From the NCBI RefSeq assembly GCF_002104765.1, contig NZ_NCXM01000018.1:1-64000 (forward strand): a stretch of DNA of 64,000 bases, read 5' to 3'. This stretch comes from Mycolicibacterium vulneris (lineage in GTDB: Bacteria; Actinomycetota; Actinomycetes; Mycobacteriales; Mycobacteriaceae). Below, one piece after another: positions 35,260-43,114 of this stretch. The notes under the pieces are model-generated. The model made no database searches. It saw only the letters and a program-made list of their open reading frames with translations, and was not told where the DNA came from. Position 1 is the first letter of the stretch, and every line of letters begins with the position of its first letter. The translations under genes were made by a program, and so were the position numbers.

Positions 35260-35424
35260 ATGGAACCCCTGCGAGAAACCGCCAGCATCAACAACATTCG
35301 CACCGCGATTCGGCAGTTGTCGGTGCGCGCCCAGCTCGCGAACAAAGAAGGCCGGTACACCGACGCCGCCGAACTCGAGAGCCGCATCCAGGGCTTTCGG
35401 GACGAGCTGAGTCACCGCCCCTAG
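35260..35424 (+). CDS. 54-residue protein with a UVR-like motif, downstream of sdh1
   Basis: ATG at 35260 is preceded by GGAAAGG six bases upstream, and the frame runs 55 codons to TAG. The product, starting MEPLRETASINNIRTAIRQL, is a single amphipathic helical hairpin. The segment NKEGRYTDAAELESRIQGFRDEL resembles the UVR (UvrB/UvrC) interaction motif with its alternating Ala/Leu and terminal R-DEL pattern. It lies 131 bp after the iron-sulfur subunit on the same strand and could be the fifth gene of that transcript. The good ribosome site and codon bias argue it is real. Confidence 0.6.
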   Translation: MEPLRETASINNIRTAIRQLSVRAQLANKEGRYTDAAELESRIQGFRDELSHRP

Positions 35425-35448
35425 CCGGTCGGCCGCCGGGCGAGGCGA

Positions 35449-35937
35449 TTACGCGCCGAGCCGGCGAAAAACGCTCCGATGGAACACGATGGGCGCCACC
35501 TCGGCGTCCACCGTGACCTCGTTGACCCGCAGCACCACGATGGTGTGATCGCCGGCCGGGATGAGCTGCTCGATCGCGCTCTCGAGCCAGAGGCCGGTGC
35601 CCTTGATGAACACCGCACCCGTGGACCGGGAAACCGTCTCCAACCCCGCGAACCTGTCGCCGGTCTTGGCGGCCAGGGTGCGCGCGGCCTCGTCGTGCTC
35701 CTCGCCCAGCACGCTGATGCCCAGCATCGGCCGATCCTTGAGCTTGGGCCATGTCGTCGAGGTGTTCTGCACGCAGAACGACACCAGCGGCGGGTCCAGC
35801 GAGACGGGGACAAAGGTGCTGGCCGCCAAGCCTTCCCGGGTTCCGTTCACCTCGGCGGCGATCGCCACCACTCCGGATGGGAAATGACCGAAGGCCTCAC
35901 GAAGTGACGACGCTGTCAGCTTGCTGTTCGAGTTCAC
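35449..35937 (-). CDS. Flavin reductase family protein (Rv0245-like)
   Basis: 162 residues, the same length as M. tuberculosis Rv0245. It has the FMN-binding split-barrel pattern of short-chain flavin reductases: LREAFGHFPSGVVAIAAEVNGTREGLAASTFVPVSLDPPLVSFCV, then LGISVLGEEHDEAARTLAAK and the nucleotide-side GDHTIVVLRVNEV. It probably supplies reduced FMN or FAD, or an F420-like cofactor, to a monooxygenase. Upstream on the same strand is a 2-oxoglutarate oxygenase gene, which does not need flavin, so the partner is not evident. Confidence 0.88.
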   Translation of the reverse strand: MNSNSKLTASSLREAFGHFPSGVVAIAAEVNGTREGLAASTFVPVSLDPPLVSFCVQNTSTTWPKLKDRPMLGISVLGEEHDEAARTLAAKTGDRFAGLETVSRSTGAVFIKGTGLWLESAIEQLIPAGDHTIVVLRVNEVTVDAEVAPIVFHRSVFRRLGA

Positions 35938-36020
35938 CGGACTTATTCGCCCCTAGAGCCGGAGACGGGATTTATCGGAAACGACCCTACCTGGCGTCGG
36001 TCACCCCGGCGCGGTCACCC

Positions 36021-37064
36021 TTACCCTTCTTCTAAGCGTTCTGCCGAATATCCGTGCGCCGCGGCCACATCCGGATGGGCCCGCAGCCTGCTCTTCCAGG
36101 CGTTGCGACCATAGACCGCGAAGATCGGATCCGAGGGATCATCCACGCGCTGCGCGCGTGCCTCGAGCTCGTCGGGCAGCGACAGCACCGGGATCCGCGC
36201 GTCCAGGCGCGGGTTGAAGAAGAACGGCACCGAGATGCGCTCGCCCGCGGGTCCCGGCAGGTTGACCCGGTGCTCGGTGGCCCGCAGGTAGCCGCGGGTG
36301 GCCACCTCCAACAATTCGCCGATGTTGACGATGAACGCCCCCTCGCGCGGCGGGACGTCGATCCAGTCTTCATCGGAGTTTCTGGCCGGCCGCACCTGCA
36401 GGCCCGTGCTTCCCGGCTCGGCCAGCAACAGGGTCAGCACCCCGGCGTCGCGGTGCGCGCCCACGCCCTGCGCGCTGGCGGCGCTGCCCGGGTAGCGGAT
36501 GATCTTGATCAGCGTGGCTGGTGCCTCGACGAAGGCCGCGTCGAACACGTCGGGCGGGCTGCCCAGCGCGGCCGCCCAGTGCCGCAGCAGGGTGCGGGCC
36601 ACCGCGGACAGCGCGGCGTCCCACTCCGCGACGATCCCGGGCAGGTCCGGCAGCGCGCGCGGCCACTGGTTCGGGCCCTGCAGCCACCGATAGTCGGACT
36701 TGTCCAGCCCGCCGATCGGCGGTCGCTGCGGCCCGACGTCGATCTGCTCGCGCCAATCGACCTCCCCGCGGGTCAGCTCGCCGCCGAGCCGGGTGTAACC
36801 GCGGAAATGGGGGCTGCGCACCATCGCGACGGCGTCCTTATCGGGTTGCGGCAGCGCGAACAGCCGGCGCGCGGCGTCCAGGACCCGCGCCACCAAGTCC
36901 GGCGGCACGCCGTGCCCGGTCAGATAGAAGAAGCCCACCTCGTGGCCGGCCTCGCGCAGCCCGTCGCGCAGGCGGCCGGGGTCGGCCCGCAGGTCCACTG
37001 TGGGCAGCGCAGTGACGCCACGCACACCGGTCATATGCGCGGCATCGACGCAGGTAAATCGCAT
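36021..37064 (-). CDS. Isopenicillin-N-synthase-like Fe(II)/2-oxoglutarate oxygenase
   Basis: 347 residues with the DIOX_N region (PTVDLRADPGRLRDGLREAGHEVGFFYLTGHGVP) and the double-stranded beta-helix core. With the start used here the Fe ligands are His204 and Asp206 (GAHRDAG) and His265 (ATEHRV), and the 2-oxoglutarate-binding Arg is Arg276 in RISVPFFF. All four are present, so it should be active. The substrate is unknown. An ATG 30 bp inside (MTGVRG) is an alternative start. A palindrome CCAACCGGTTGG lies 24 bp upstream. I recall no equivalent between Rv0245 and fadE5 in M. tuberculosis. Confidence 0.87.
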   Translation of the reverse strand: MRFTCVDAAHMTGVRGVTALPTVDLRADPGRLRDGLREAGHEVGFFYLTGHGVPPDLVARVLDAARRLFALPQPDKDAVAMVRSPHFRGYTRLGGELTRGEVDWREQIDVGPQRPPIGGLDKSDYRWLQGPNQWPRALPDLPGIVAEWDAALSAVARTLLRHWAAALGSPPDVFDAAFVEAPATLIKIIRYPGSAASAQGVGAHRDAGVLTLLLAEPGSTGLQVRPARNSDEDWIDVPPREGAFIVNIGELLEVATRGYLRATEHRVNLPGPAGERISVPFFFNPRLDARIPVLSLPDELEARAQRVDDPSDPIFAVYGRNAWKSRLRAHPDVAAAHGYSAERLEEG

Positions 37065-37088
37065 TCCGACGGCATGACCTGCAGCTTC

Positions 37089-37100
37089 CCAACCGGTTGG
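37089..37100. promoter_or_regulatory. Palindrome CCAACCGGTTGG
   Basis: A perfect 12-bp palindrome 24 bp upstream of the oxygenase start and about 135 bp from fadE5. It resembles the dyad upstream of fadE6. The outer bases do not fit the KstR consensus. Confidence 0.4.
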
Positions 37101-37133
37101 TTAATTAGGCAATGAAATCTAGCTCACATTGGC

Positions 37134-37184
37134 TTGCATACTGCTGACGCTAGCGATATTTTAGCGGTGTTACTGGTGGGTAAC
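37134..37184 (+). promoter_or_regulatory. fadE5 promoter with overlapping operator
   Basis: TTGCAT (37134-37139), a 17-base spacer and TATTTT (37157-37162) form a sigma-A-type promoter. The dyad GTTACT-GGTG-GGTAAC (37169-37184) begins at the predicted transcription start and matches the dyads near fadA2/fabG4 and the tetR gene at 44393-45043. Repression by that TetR protein is inferred. Confidence 0.55.
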
Positions 37185-37234
37185 TTAGACCTAGTACCCA
37201 ACCACAAGTGGCATTCTCAACGAGGAGGACCGTA

Positions 37235-39070
37235 GTGAGCCACTACAAGAGCAACGTCCGCGACCAAGCGTTCAACCTGTTCGAAGTTCTGGGCGTGGAC
37301 AAGGCATTGGGCCAAGGCGATTACAGCGATCTGGACGCCGACACGGCCCGGGAAATGTTGAACGAGATCAGCCGGCTGGCCGAAGGGCCGATCGCCGACT
37401 CGTTCGTCGAGGGCGACCGCAATCCGCCCGTCTTCGACCCGAAGACGCACTCGGTGACCCTGCCCGAATCTTTCAAGAAGTCGGTCCACGCCGTCATCGA
37501 GGCCGGATGGGACAAGGTCGGCATCGACGAGGCCCTTGGCGGTGTCGCGATGCCCAAGTCGCTGCTGTGGGCGCTGCACGAGCACATCCTGGGTGCCAAC
37601 CCGGCCGTGTGGATGTACGGCGGTGGCGCGGGCTTCGCCAACATCCTGTACCACCTCGGTACCGAAGAGCAGAAGAAGTGGGCCGTGCTGGCCGCCGAGC
37701 GCGGCTGGGGTTCGACCATGGTGCTCACCGAGCCGGACGCCGGCTCCGACGTGGGCGCCGGCCGCACCAAGGCGGTCCAGCAGGAGGACGGTTCCTGGCA
37801 CATCGACGGTGTGAAGCGGTTCATCACCTCCGCCGACTCCGGCGACCTGTTCGAGAACATCTTCCACCTGGTGCTGGCGCGCCCCGAGGGTGCCGGACCG
37901 GGCACCAAGGGCCTGTCGTTGTTCTTCGTGCCCAAGTTCCTGTTCGACTTCGAGACCGGTGAGCTGGGCGAGCGCAACGGTGTCTACGTCACCAACGTCG
38001 AGCACAAGATGGGCCTGAAGGTATCGGCGACGTGCGAGCTGAGCTTCGGCCAGCACGACGTCCCCGCCAAGGGCTGGCTGGTCGGCGAGGTGCACAACGG
38101 CATCGCGCAGATGTTCGAGGTCATCGAGCAGGCCCGCATGATGGTCGGCACCAAGGCCATCGCGACCCTGTCGACGGGTTACCTGAACGCGCTGGAGTAC
38201 GCGAAGTCTCGCGTGCAGGGCGCCGACATGACCCAGATGACCGACAAGACCGCGCCGCGGGTGACCATTACGCACCACCCCGACGTGCGCCGCTCGCTGA
38301 TGACCCAGAAGGCCTACGCCGAGGGTCTGCGCGCGCTGTACCTGTTCACGGCGACCTACCAGGACTCGGCGGTCGCCGAGGCCCTGCACGGCGTCGACGC
38401 CGAACTGGCGGTCAAGGTCAACGACCTGATGCTGCCGGTCGTCAAGGGTGTGGGCTCGGAGCAGGCGTACGCCAAGCTCACCGAGAGCCTGCAGACCTTC
38501 GGTGGGTCCGGCTTCCTGCAGGACTACCCGATCGAGCAGTACATCCGTGACGCCAAGATCGACTCGCTCTACGAGGGCACCACCGCCATCCAGGCCCAGG
38601 ACTTCTTCTTCCGCAAGATCGTCCGCGACAAGGGTGTGGCGCTGGCCCACGTGTCCGAGCAGATCCAGAAGTTCGTCGACAGCGAGTCCGGCAACGGCCG
38701 CCTGAAGACCGAGCGGGAGCTGCTGTCCAAGGCGCTGACCGACGTGCAGGCGATGGCGGCGACGCTGACCGGCTACCTGATGGCGGCGCAGGAGGACGTG
38801 ACCAGCCTGTACAAGGTGGGTCTGGGTTCGGTGCGCTTCCTGATGAGCGTCGGTGACCTGGTCATCGGCTGGCTGTTGCAGCGTCAGGCGGCGGTCGCCG
38901 TTGCGGCGCTCGACGCCGGCGCCAGCGGCGAGGAGCGGTCCTTCTATGAGGGCAAGATCGCGGTGGCATCGTTCTTCGCGAAGAACTTCCTGCCGCTGCT
39001 GACCAGCACTCGTGAGGTCATCGACACGCTGGACAACGACATCATGGAGCTCGACGAGGCCGCCTTCTAG
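37235..39070 (+). CDS. fadE5: Acyl-CoA dehydrogenase FadE5
   Basis: 611 residues from GTG at 37235 (CGAGGAGGA eight bases upstream), the length of M. tuberculosis FadE5. The catalytic base is Glu447 in SLYEGTTAIQAQ; the FAD region reads VLTEPDAGSDVGAGRTKAVQ and the C-terminal extension typical of very-long-chain-type enzymes is present. FadE5 oxidises acyl-CoAs of broad chain length in the first step of beta-oxidation. It is convergent with fadA2 and is followed by two strong hairpins. Confidence 0.95.
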   Translation: MSHYKSNVRDQAFNLFEVLGVDKALGQGDYSDLDADTAREMLNEISRLAEGPIADSFVEGDRNPPVFDPKTHSVTLPESFKKSVHAVIEAGWDKVGIDEALGGVAMPKSLLWALHEHILGANPAVWMYGGGAGFANILYHLGTEEQKKWAVLAAERGWGSTMVLTEPDAGSDVGAGRTKAVQQEDGSWHIDGVKRFITSADSGDLFENIFHLVLARPEGAGPGTKGLSLFFVPKFLFDFETGELGERNGVYVTNVEHKMGLKVSATCELSFGQHDVPAKGWLVGEVHNGIAQMFEVIEQARMMVGTKAIATLSTGYLNALEYAKSRVQGADMTQMTDKTAPRVTITHHPDVRRSLMTQKAYAEGLRALYLFTATYQDSAVAEALHGVDAELAVKVNDLMLPVVKGVGSEQAYAKLTESLQTFGGSGFLQDYPIEQYIRDAKIDSLYEGTTAIQAQDFFFRKIVRDKGVALAHVSEQIQKFVDSESGNGRLKTERELLSKALTDVQAMAATLTGYLMAAQEDVTSLYKVGLGSVRFLMSVGDLVIGWLLQRQAAVAVAALDAGASGEERSFYEGKIAVASFFAKNFLPLLTSTREVIDTLDNDIMELDEAAF

Positions 39071-39089
39071 GCCGACGCGAACGACACGC

Positions 39090-39127
39090 GCAAATCCCCC
39101 GCTTCGCGCGCGAAGCGGGGGATTTGC
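39090..39127 (+). terminator. Strong hairpin terminator after fadE5
   Basis: GCAAATCCCCCGCTTCG, loop CGCG, then its exact complement: a 17-bp perfect stem 20 bp after the fadE5 stop. Confidence 0.75.
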
Positions 39128-39169
39128 CGCTTGACCAGACCGCAGAAAAGCGCTGGTAGACAGCAAAAA

Positions 39170-39204
39170 GGCCGCCGCTGGATCCCCTCACTCCAGCGGC
39201 GGCC
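39170..39204. terminator. Second hairpin terminator between fadE5 and fadA2
   Basis: GGCCGCCGCTGGA, a 9-base loop and TCCAGCGGCGGCC make a perfect 13-bp stem flanked by AAAAA on the left and CTTTTC on the right, so it works as an intrinsic terminator in both directions. Confidence 0.75.
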
Positions 39205-39251
39205 CTTTTCGTACGCCAGTCCGTCGAAACGGTCCAACGCTCGCATTCGGG

Positions 39252-39348
39252 GGATGCCCCGTGTTGCCGTCGGGGTCGGGGGGTCAGACCACAACACGGG
39301 GCCATCCGGTGGGTCGGATACCCGCACCCCCATCTGACTAACCAGATG
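39252..39348. other. Cluster of further inverted repeats, function unknown
   Basis: GGATG-CCCCGTGTTG (39252-39266) pairs with CAACACGGGG-C-CATCC (39292-39307), a 15-bp stem with one bulge. CATCTG-ACTAAC-CAGATG (39331-39348) is a second hairpin. Both lie beyond the two terminators, between convergent fadE5 and fadA2. No gene is present in 39071-39393. A structured RNA or dispersed repeat is possible. Confidence 0.45.
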
Positions 39349-39393
39349 TGACTCAACTAATCGAGCCACCAGGGGCGACGTGCGGACGACCCG

Positions 39394-40728
39394 TCAGGCC
39401 TCCAGGATCGCGGCGACGCCCTGGCCGCCGGCCGCGCAGATCGAGACCAGGGCACGCACGGTGCCGCCGCCCTTCTGCTCGGCCTTGCGCTGGGCGAGCT
39501 GCTTGGCCGCCTGGGCCAGGATCCGCCCGCCGGTGGCCGCGAACGGATGGCCGGCGGCCAGCGAGGACCCGTTGACGTTGAGCTTCGACCGGTCGATCGA
39601 GCCCAGCGCGGCGTCCAGGCCGAGCCGCTCCTTGCAGTACTCCTCGGACTCCCACGCCTGCAGGTGACACAGCACCACCGACGCGAAGGCCTCGTGGATC
39701 TCGTAGAAGTCGAAGTCCTGCAGGCTCAGGCCATTGCGGGCGAGCAGCCGCGGCACCGCGTAGGTCGGGGCCATCAGCAGGCCGTCGCGCCCGTTCACGT
39801 AGTCGACCGCCGCGGTCTCCGAATCCACCAGGTAGGCCAGCGGCGTCAACGAATGAGCGGCCGCCCACTCGTCGGTGGCCAGCAGCGCCACCGACGCGCC
39901 GTCCGTCAGCGGAGTCGAGTTGCCTGCGGTCATCGTCGCGTCGCCGGCCTTCACGCCGAACACCGGACGCAGCTTCGCCAGCTTCTCCGCCGACGAGTCC
40001 GCGCGCAGGTTGTCGTCGCGGTACAGCCCCAAGAACGGGGTGACCAGGTCGTCGAAGAAGCCGCGGTCGTAGGCGGCGGCCATGTTGCGGTGGCTGGCCG
40101 CAGCCAGCTCGTCCTGGGCCACCCGGGTGATGCCCATCTTCTTGGCGGTGAGCGCCTGGTGCTCCCCCATGGACAGCCCGGTGCGGGGTTCGCTGTTGAC
40201 CGGGATCTCGACGCCCAGGGTCGCGGGCAGCGTGCCGACCAGCTTCAGCCGCTGCACGTTGGACTTGGCCCGGCGCAGCTTGAGCAGCGTGCGGCGCAGG
40301 TTGTCGCCCAGACCGATCGGGGCGTCGGAGGTGGTGTCCACGCCGCCGGCGGCGGCCACCTCGTAGCGTCCGGCCGCGATGCCCTCGGCGGCGGCGACGG
40401 CCGCCTGCAGCCCGGTCCCGCAGGCCTGCTGCAGGTCGAATGCGGGCGTGTAGGAGGACAGCTGCGAACCGAGCACGCACTCGCGCGTCAGGTTGAAGTC
40501 GCGGCTGTGCTTGAGCACGGCGCCGCCGACCACCACGCCCAGCCGTTCGCCGGCCAGCCCGAAGCGATCCACCATCCCGCCCAGGGCGGCGGTGAACATG
40601 TCCTGGTTGGACGCCTCCGCGTAGGCCCCGTCCGACCGGGCGAATGGGATGCGGTTGCCGCCCAGGACGGCCACGCGCCGACGCTCGGAACTGCGCTGTT
40701 TACTTGCCTCAGAGCTTGCAGGGGCCAC
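39394..40728 (-). CDS. fadA2: Acetyl-CoA acetyltransferase (thiolase) FadA2
   Basis: 444 residues. Thiolase motifs are complete: the nucleophile Cys in FDLQQACGTGLQAAVAAAEGI, the GNSTPLTDGASVALLATDEW segment, His in EIHEAFASVVLCHLQAW, NVNGSSLAAGHPFAATGGR, and the second Cys in VSICAAGGQG at the end. It performs the last step of beta-oxidation (or the reverse condensation). Together with FadE5, FabG4 and HtdX it gives a full dehydrogenase, dehydratase/hydratase, reductase and thiolase set. It is divergent from fabG4 across a shared operator. Confidence 0.94.
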   Translation of the reverse strand: MAPASSEASKQRSSERRRVAVLGGNRIPFARSDGAYAEASNQDMFTAALGGMVDRFGLAGERLGVVVGGAVLKHSRDFNLTRECVLGSQLSSYTPAFDLQQACGTGLQAAVAAAEGIAAGRYEVAAAGGVDTTSDAPIGLGDNLRRTLLKLRRAKSNVQRLKLVGTLPATLGVEIPVNSEPRTGLSMGEHQALTAKKMGITRVAQDELAAASHRNMAAAYDRGFFDDLVTPFLGLYRDDNLRADSSAEKLAKLRPVFGVKAGDATMTAGNSTPLTDGASVALLATDEWAAAHSLTPLAYLVDSETAAVDYVNGRDGLLMAPTYAVPRLLARNGLSLQDFDFYEIHEAFASVVLCHLQAWESEEYCKERLGLDAALGSIDRSKLNVNGSSLAAGHPFAATGGRILAQAAKQLAQRKAEQKGGGTVRALVSICAAGGQGVAAILEA

Positions 40729-40760
40729 TGTTCTTCTCCGTGTTTCTGCGGTCTATCGGT

Positions 40761-40814
40761 TTGGGAATCACCCGTCTGGGGCCATAATACCCACTGTTCT
40801 TACTCTGCAGTAAG
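40761..40814. promoter_or_regulatory. Divergent fadA2/fabG4 promoter with operator
   Basis: For fabG4, TTGGGA (40761-40766), a 16-base spacer and CATAAT (40783-40788) suit a promoter. CTTACT-CTGC-AGTAAG (40799-40814) is a dyad with perfect 6-bp arms sitting near its transcription start and over the fadA2 promoter side. It matches the dyads upstream of fadE5 and the tetR gene at 44393-45043. Confidence 0.55.
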
Positions 40815-40880
40815 TTCGTCCCCGATACGGTTGTGCTGTAGGCATACCCTGACTTCGCAAGAACATGAAAGGTAGCTCCG

Positions 40881-42245
40881 GTGGCTCCCAAGGCTTCGTC
40901 CGATCTGTTCTCTCAGATCGTCAATTCCGGTCCTGGATCGTTTCTCGCCAAGCAGCTCGGCGTTCCCCAGCCCGAGACGCTGCGCCGCTACCGGGCCGGT
41001 GAACCGCCGCTGGCCGGCGCGCTGCTGATCGGCGGGGAGGGCAGGGTCGTCGAACCGCTGCGCGCGGCGCTGGACGCCGACTACGACCTGGTGGGCAACA
41101 ACCTGGGCGGTCGGTGGGCCGACAAGTTCGGCGGCCTGGTGTTCGATGCCACCGGCATCACCACGCCCGAGGGGCTCAAGGGGCTGTACGAGTTCTTCAC
41201 CCCTCTGCTGCGCAACCTGGGCCACTCCGCGCGCGTGGCCGTGGTCGGCACCACGCCCGACGCTGCCGCCAGCCCACACGAGCGGATCGCGCAGCGCGCG
41301 CTGGAGGGCTTCACCCGCTCGCTGGGCAAGGAGCTGCGCAACGGCACTACGGTGGCCCTGGTCTACCTGTCGCCGGACGCCAAACCCGCCGCGACGGGCC
41401 TGGAATCGACGATGCGGTTCATCCTGTCGGCCAAGTCCGCGTACGTCGACGGCCAGGTCTTCTACGTCGGGGACGCGGACTCCACGCCCCCGGCCGACTG
41501 GGACCGCCCGCTGGACGGCAAGGTCGCCATCGTCACGGGCGCGGCCCGCGGAATCGGTGCCACGATCGCCGAGGTGTTCGCCCGCGACGGCGCGCGCGTG
41601 GTCGCGATCGACGTGGAATCGGCGGCCGAGACGCTGGCCGAGACGGCCAGCCGGGTCGGCGGCACCGCGCTGTGGCTCGATGTCACCGCCCCCGACGCGG
41701 TCGACAAGATCACCGAGCACCTGCGCGAACACCACGGCGGCCGCGCCGACGTGCTGGTCAACAACGCCGGCATCACCCGTGACAAGCTGTTGGCCAACAT
41801 GGACGACGCCCGCTGGGACGCCGTCCTGGCCGTCAATCTGCTTGCCCCGCTGCGTCTTACCGAAGGGCTGGTGTCCAACGGCGCCCTCGGCGAGGGTGGC
41901 CGGGTGATCGGTCTTTCGTCGATGGCCGGCATCGCCGGCAACCGCGGCCAGACCAACTACGCGACAACGAAGGCCGGAATGATCGGCCTCACCCAGTCGC
42001 TGGCCCCGGAGCTCTACGACAAGGGCATCACGATCAACGCGGTCGCACCGGGATTCATCGAAACCCAGATGACGGCCGCCATCCCGCTGGCCACCCGCGA
42101 GGTCGGGCGCCGGATGAACTCGCTGCTGCAGGGCGGACAGCCGGTAGACGTCGCGGAAACCATCGCCTACTTCGCCAGCCCGGCTTCGAATGCGGTGACG
42201 GGCAACGTCATTCGCGTTTGCGGCCAGGCCATGCTGGGCGCATAG
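40881..42245 (+). CDS. fabG4: High-molecular-weight 3-oxoacyl-ACP/CoA reductase FabG4
   Basis: 454 residues, the length of M. tuberculosis FabG4, starting at GTG with AAAGG upstream. Residues about 1-205 are the extra flavodoxin-like domain of HMwFabG proteins. Residues about 210-454 are a short-chain dehydrogenase: NAD-binding VTGAARGIGATIAEVFARDG, NNAGITRD, and catalytic Ser and Tyr in LSSMAGIAG and NYATTKAGMIG. HMwFabG enzymes prefer NADH and act on longer acyl-CoA substrates. htdX follows 9 bp later in the same operon. Confidence 0.95.
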   Translation: MAPKASSDLFSQIVNSGPGSFLAKQLGVPQPETLRRYRAGEPPLAGALLIGGEGRVVEPLRAALDADYDLVGNNLGGRWADKFGGLVFDATGITTPEGLKGLYEFFTPLLRNLGHSARVAVVGTTPDAAASPHERIAQRALEGFTRSLGKELRNGTTVALVYLSPDAKPAATGLESTMRFILSAKSAYVDGQVFYVGDADSTPPADWDRPLDGKVAIVTGAARGIGATIAEVFARDGARVVAIDVESAAETLAETASRVGGTALWLDVTAPDAVDKITEHLREHHGGRADVLVNNAGITRDKLLANMDDARWDAVLAVNLLAPLRLTEGLVSNGALGEGGRVIGLSSMAGIAGNRGQTNYATTKAGMIGLTQSLAPELYDKGITINAVAPGFIETQMTAAIPLATREVGRRMNSLLQGGQPVDVAETIAYFASPASNAVTGNVIRVCGQAMLGA

Positions 42246-42254
42246 GAGAACGTC

Positions 42255-43097
42255 ATGAATCAGCCAAGCGGCCTGAAGAACATGCTGCGCGCGGCGGCCG
42301 GGGCGCTGCCCGTGGTGTCGCGCGGAAGTGAGCTGCCCACCCGCACGGTGACCATCGAGGAATTGCCGATCGACCGCGCGAACGTGGCCGAGTACGCGGG
42401 GGTGACCGGTCTGCGCTACGGCAATCACGTGCCGCTGACCTACCCGTTCGCGCTGACCTTTCCGGCGTTGATGTCGCTGGTGACCGGTTTCGACTTCCCT
42501 TTCGCCGCAATGGGATCGGTGCACACCGAGAACCACATCACGCAGTACCGCCCGATCGCGGTCACCGACACCGTCGGCGTGCGGGTGCACGCCGAGAACC
42601 TGCGCGAGCACCGCAAGGGCCTGCTGGTCGATCTGGTGACCGACGTCAGCGTTGGCAACGACACCGCGTGGCACCAGGTGACGACCTTCCTGCACCAGCA
42701 GCGGACCAGCCTGTCCGACGAACCCAAGCCGCCCCCGAAGAAGCAGCCCAAGCAGCCGCCGCCGTCCGCCGTGTTGCGCATCAGCCCGGGGCTGATTCGG
42801 CGCTATGCCGACGTCGGGGGCGATCACAACCCGATCCACACCAACTCGGTCGCGGCGAAGCTGTTCGGGTTCCCGACCGTGATCGCGCACGGAATGTTCA
42901 GCGCGGCAGCCGTATTGGCCAATGTCGAGGCGCAGATTCCCGATGCGGCCCGGTATTCGGTGCGGTTCGGCAAGCCGGTGGTGCTGCCCGCGACGACGGG
43001 GCTCTACATCGACGAGCACGACGGTGGCTGGGACATTTCGCTGCGCAACATCGCCAAGGGCTACCCACACCTGACCGGCACGGTCCGGGCGCTCTAG
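42255..43097 (+). CDS. htdX: 3-hydroxyacyl-thioester dehydratase HtdX
   Basis: 280 residues, the same as M. tuberculosis HtdX (Rv0241c); GGAG lies eight bases before the ATG. It is a double hot-dog fold protein with the hydratase-2 active-site motif in the second half: YADVGGDHNPIHTNSVAAKLFGFP (catalytic Asp and His), followed by VIAHGMFS. It interconverts 3-hydroxyacyl and trans-2-enoyl thioesters. The 9-bp spacing after fabG4 puts them in one operon, so reductase and dehydratase are made together. Confidence 0.94.
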   Translation: MNQPSGLKNMLRAAAGALPVVSRGSELPTRTVTIEELPIDRANVAEYAGVTGLRYGNHVPLTYPFALTFPALMSLVTGFDFPFAAMGSVHTENHITQYRPIAVTDTVGVRVHAENLREHRKGLLVDLVTDVSVGNDTAWHQVTTFLHQQRTSLSDEPKPPPKKQPKQPPPSAVLRISPGLIRRYADVGGDHNPIHTNSVAAKLFGFPTVIAHGMFSAAAVLANVEAQIPDAARYSVRFGKPVVLPATTGLYIDEHDGGWDISLRNIAKGYPHLTGTVRAL

Positions 43098-43114
43098 CGC
43101 CGACGGTGGCGTGG

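Noticed and set aside
37088..37102. KstR-type operator at the CCAACCGGTTGG palindrome
   Set aside because: The inner AAC-N2-GTT fits, but both outer positions of TNNAACNNGTTNNA are wrong.
39310..39375. Possible tRNA on the minus strand, with a CCA-like end and several short stems
   Set aside because: There is no T-loop GGTTCRA, no 7-bp acceptor stem and no sensible anticodon arm.
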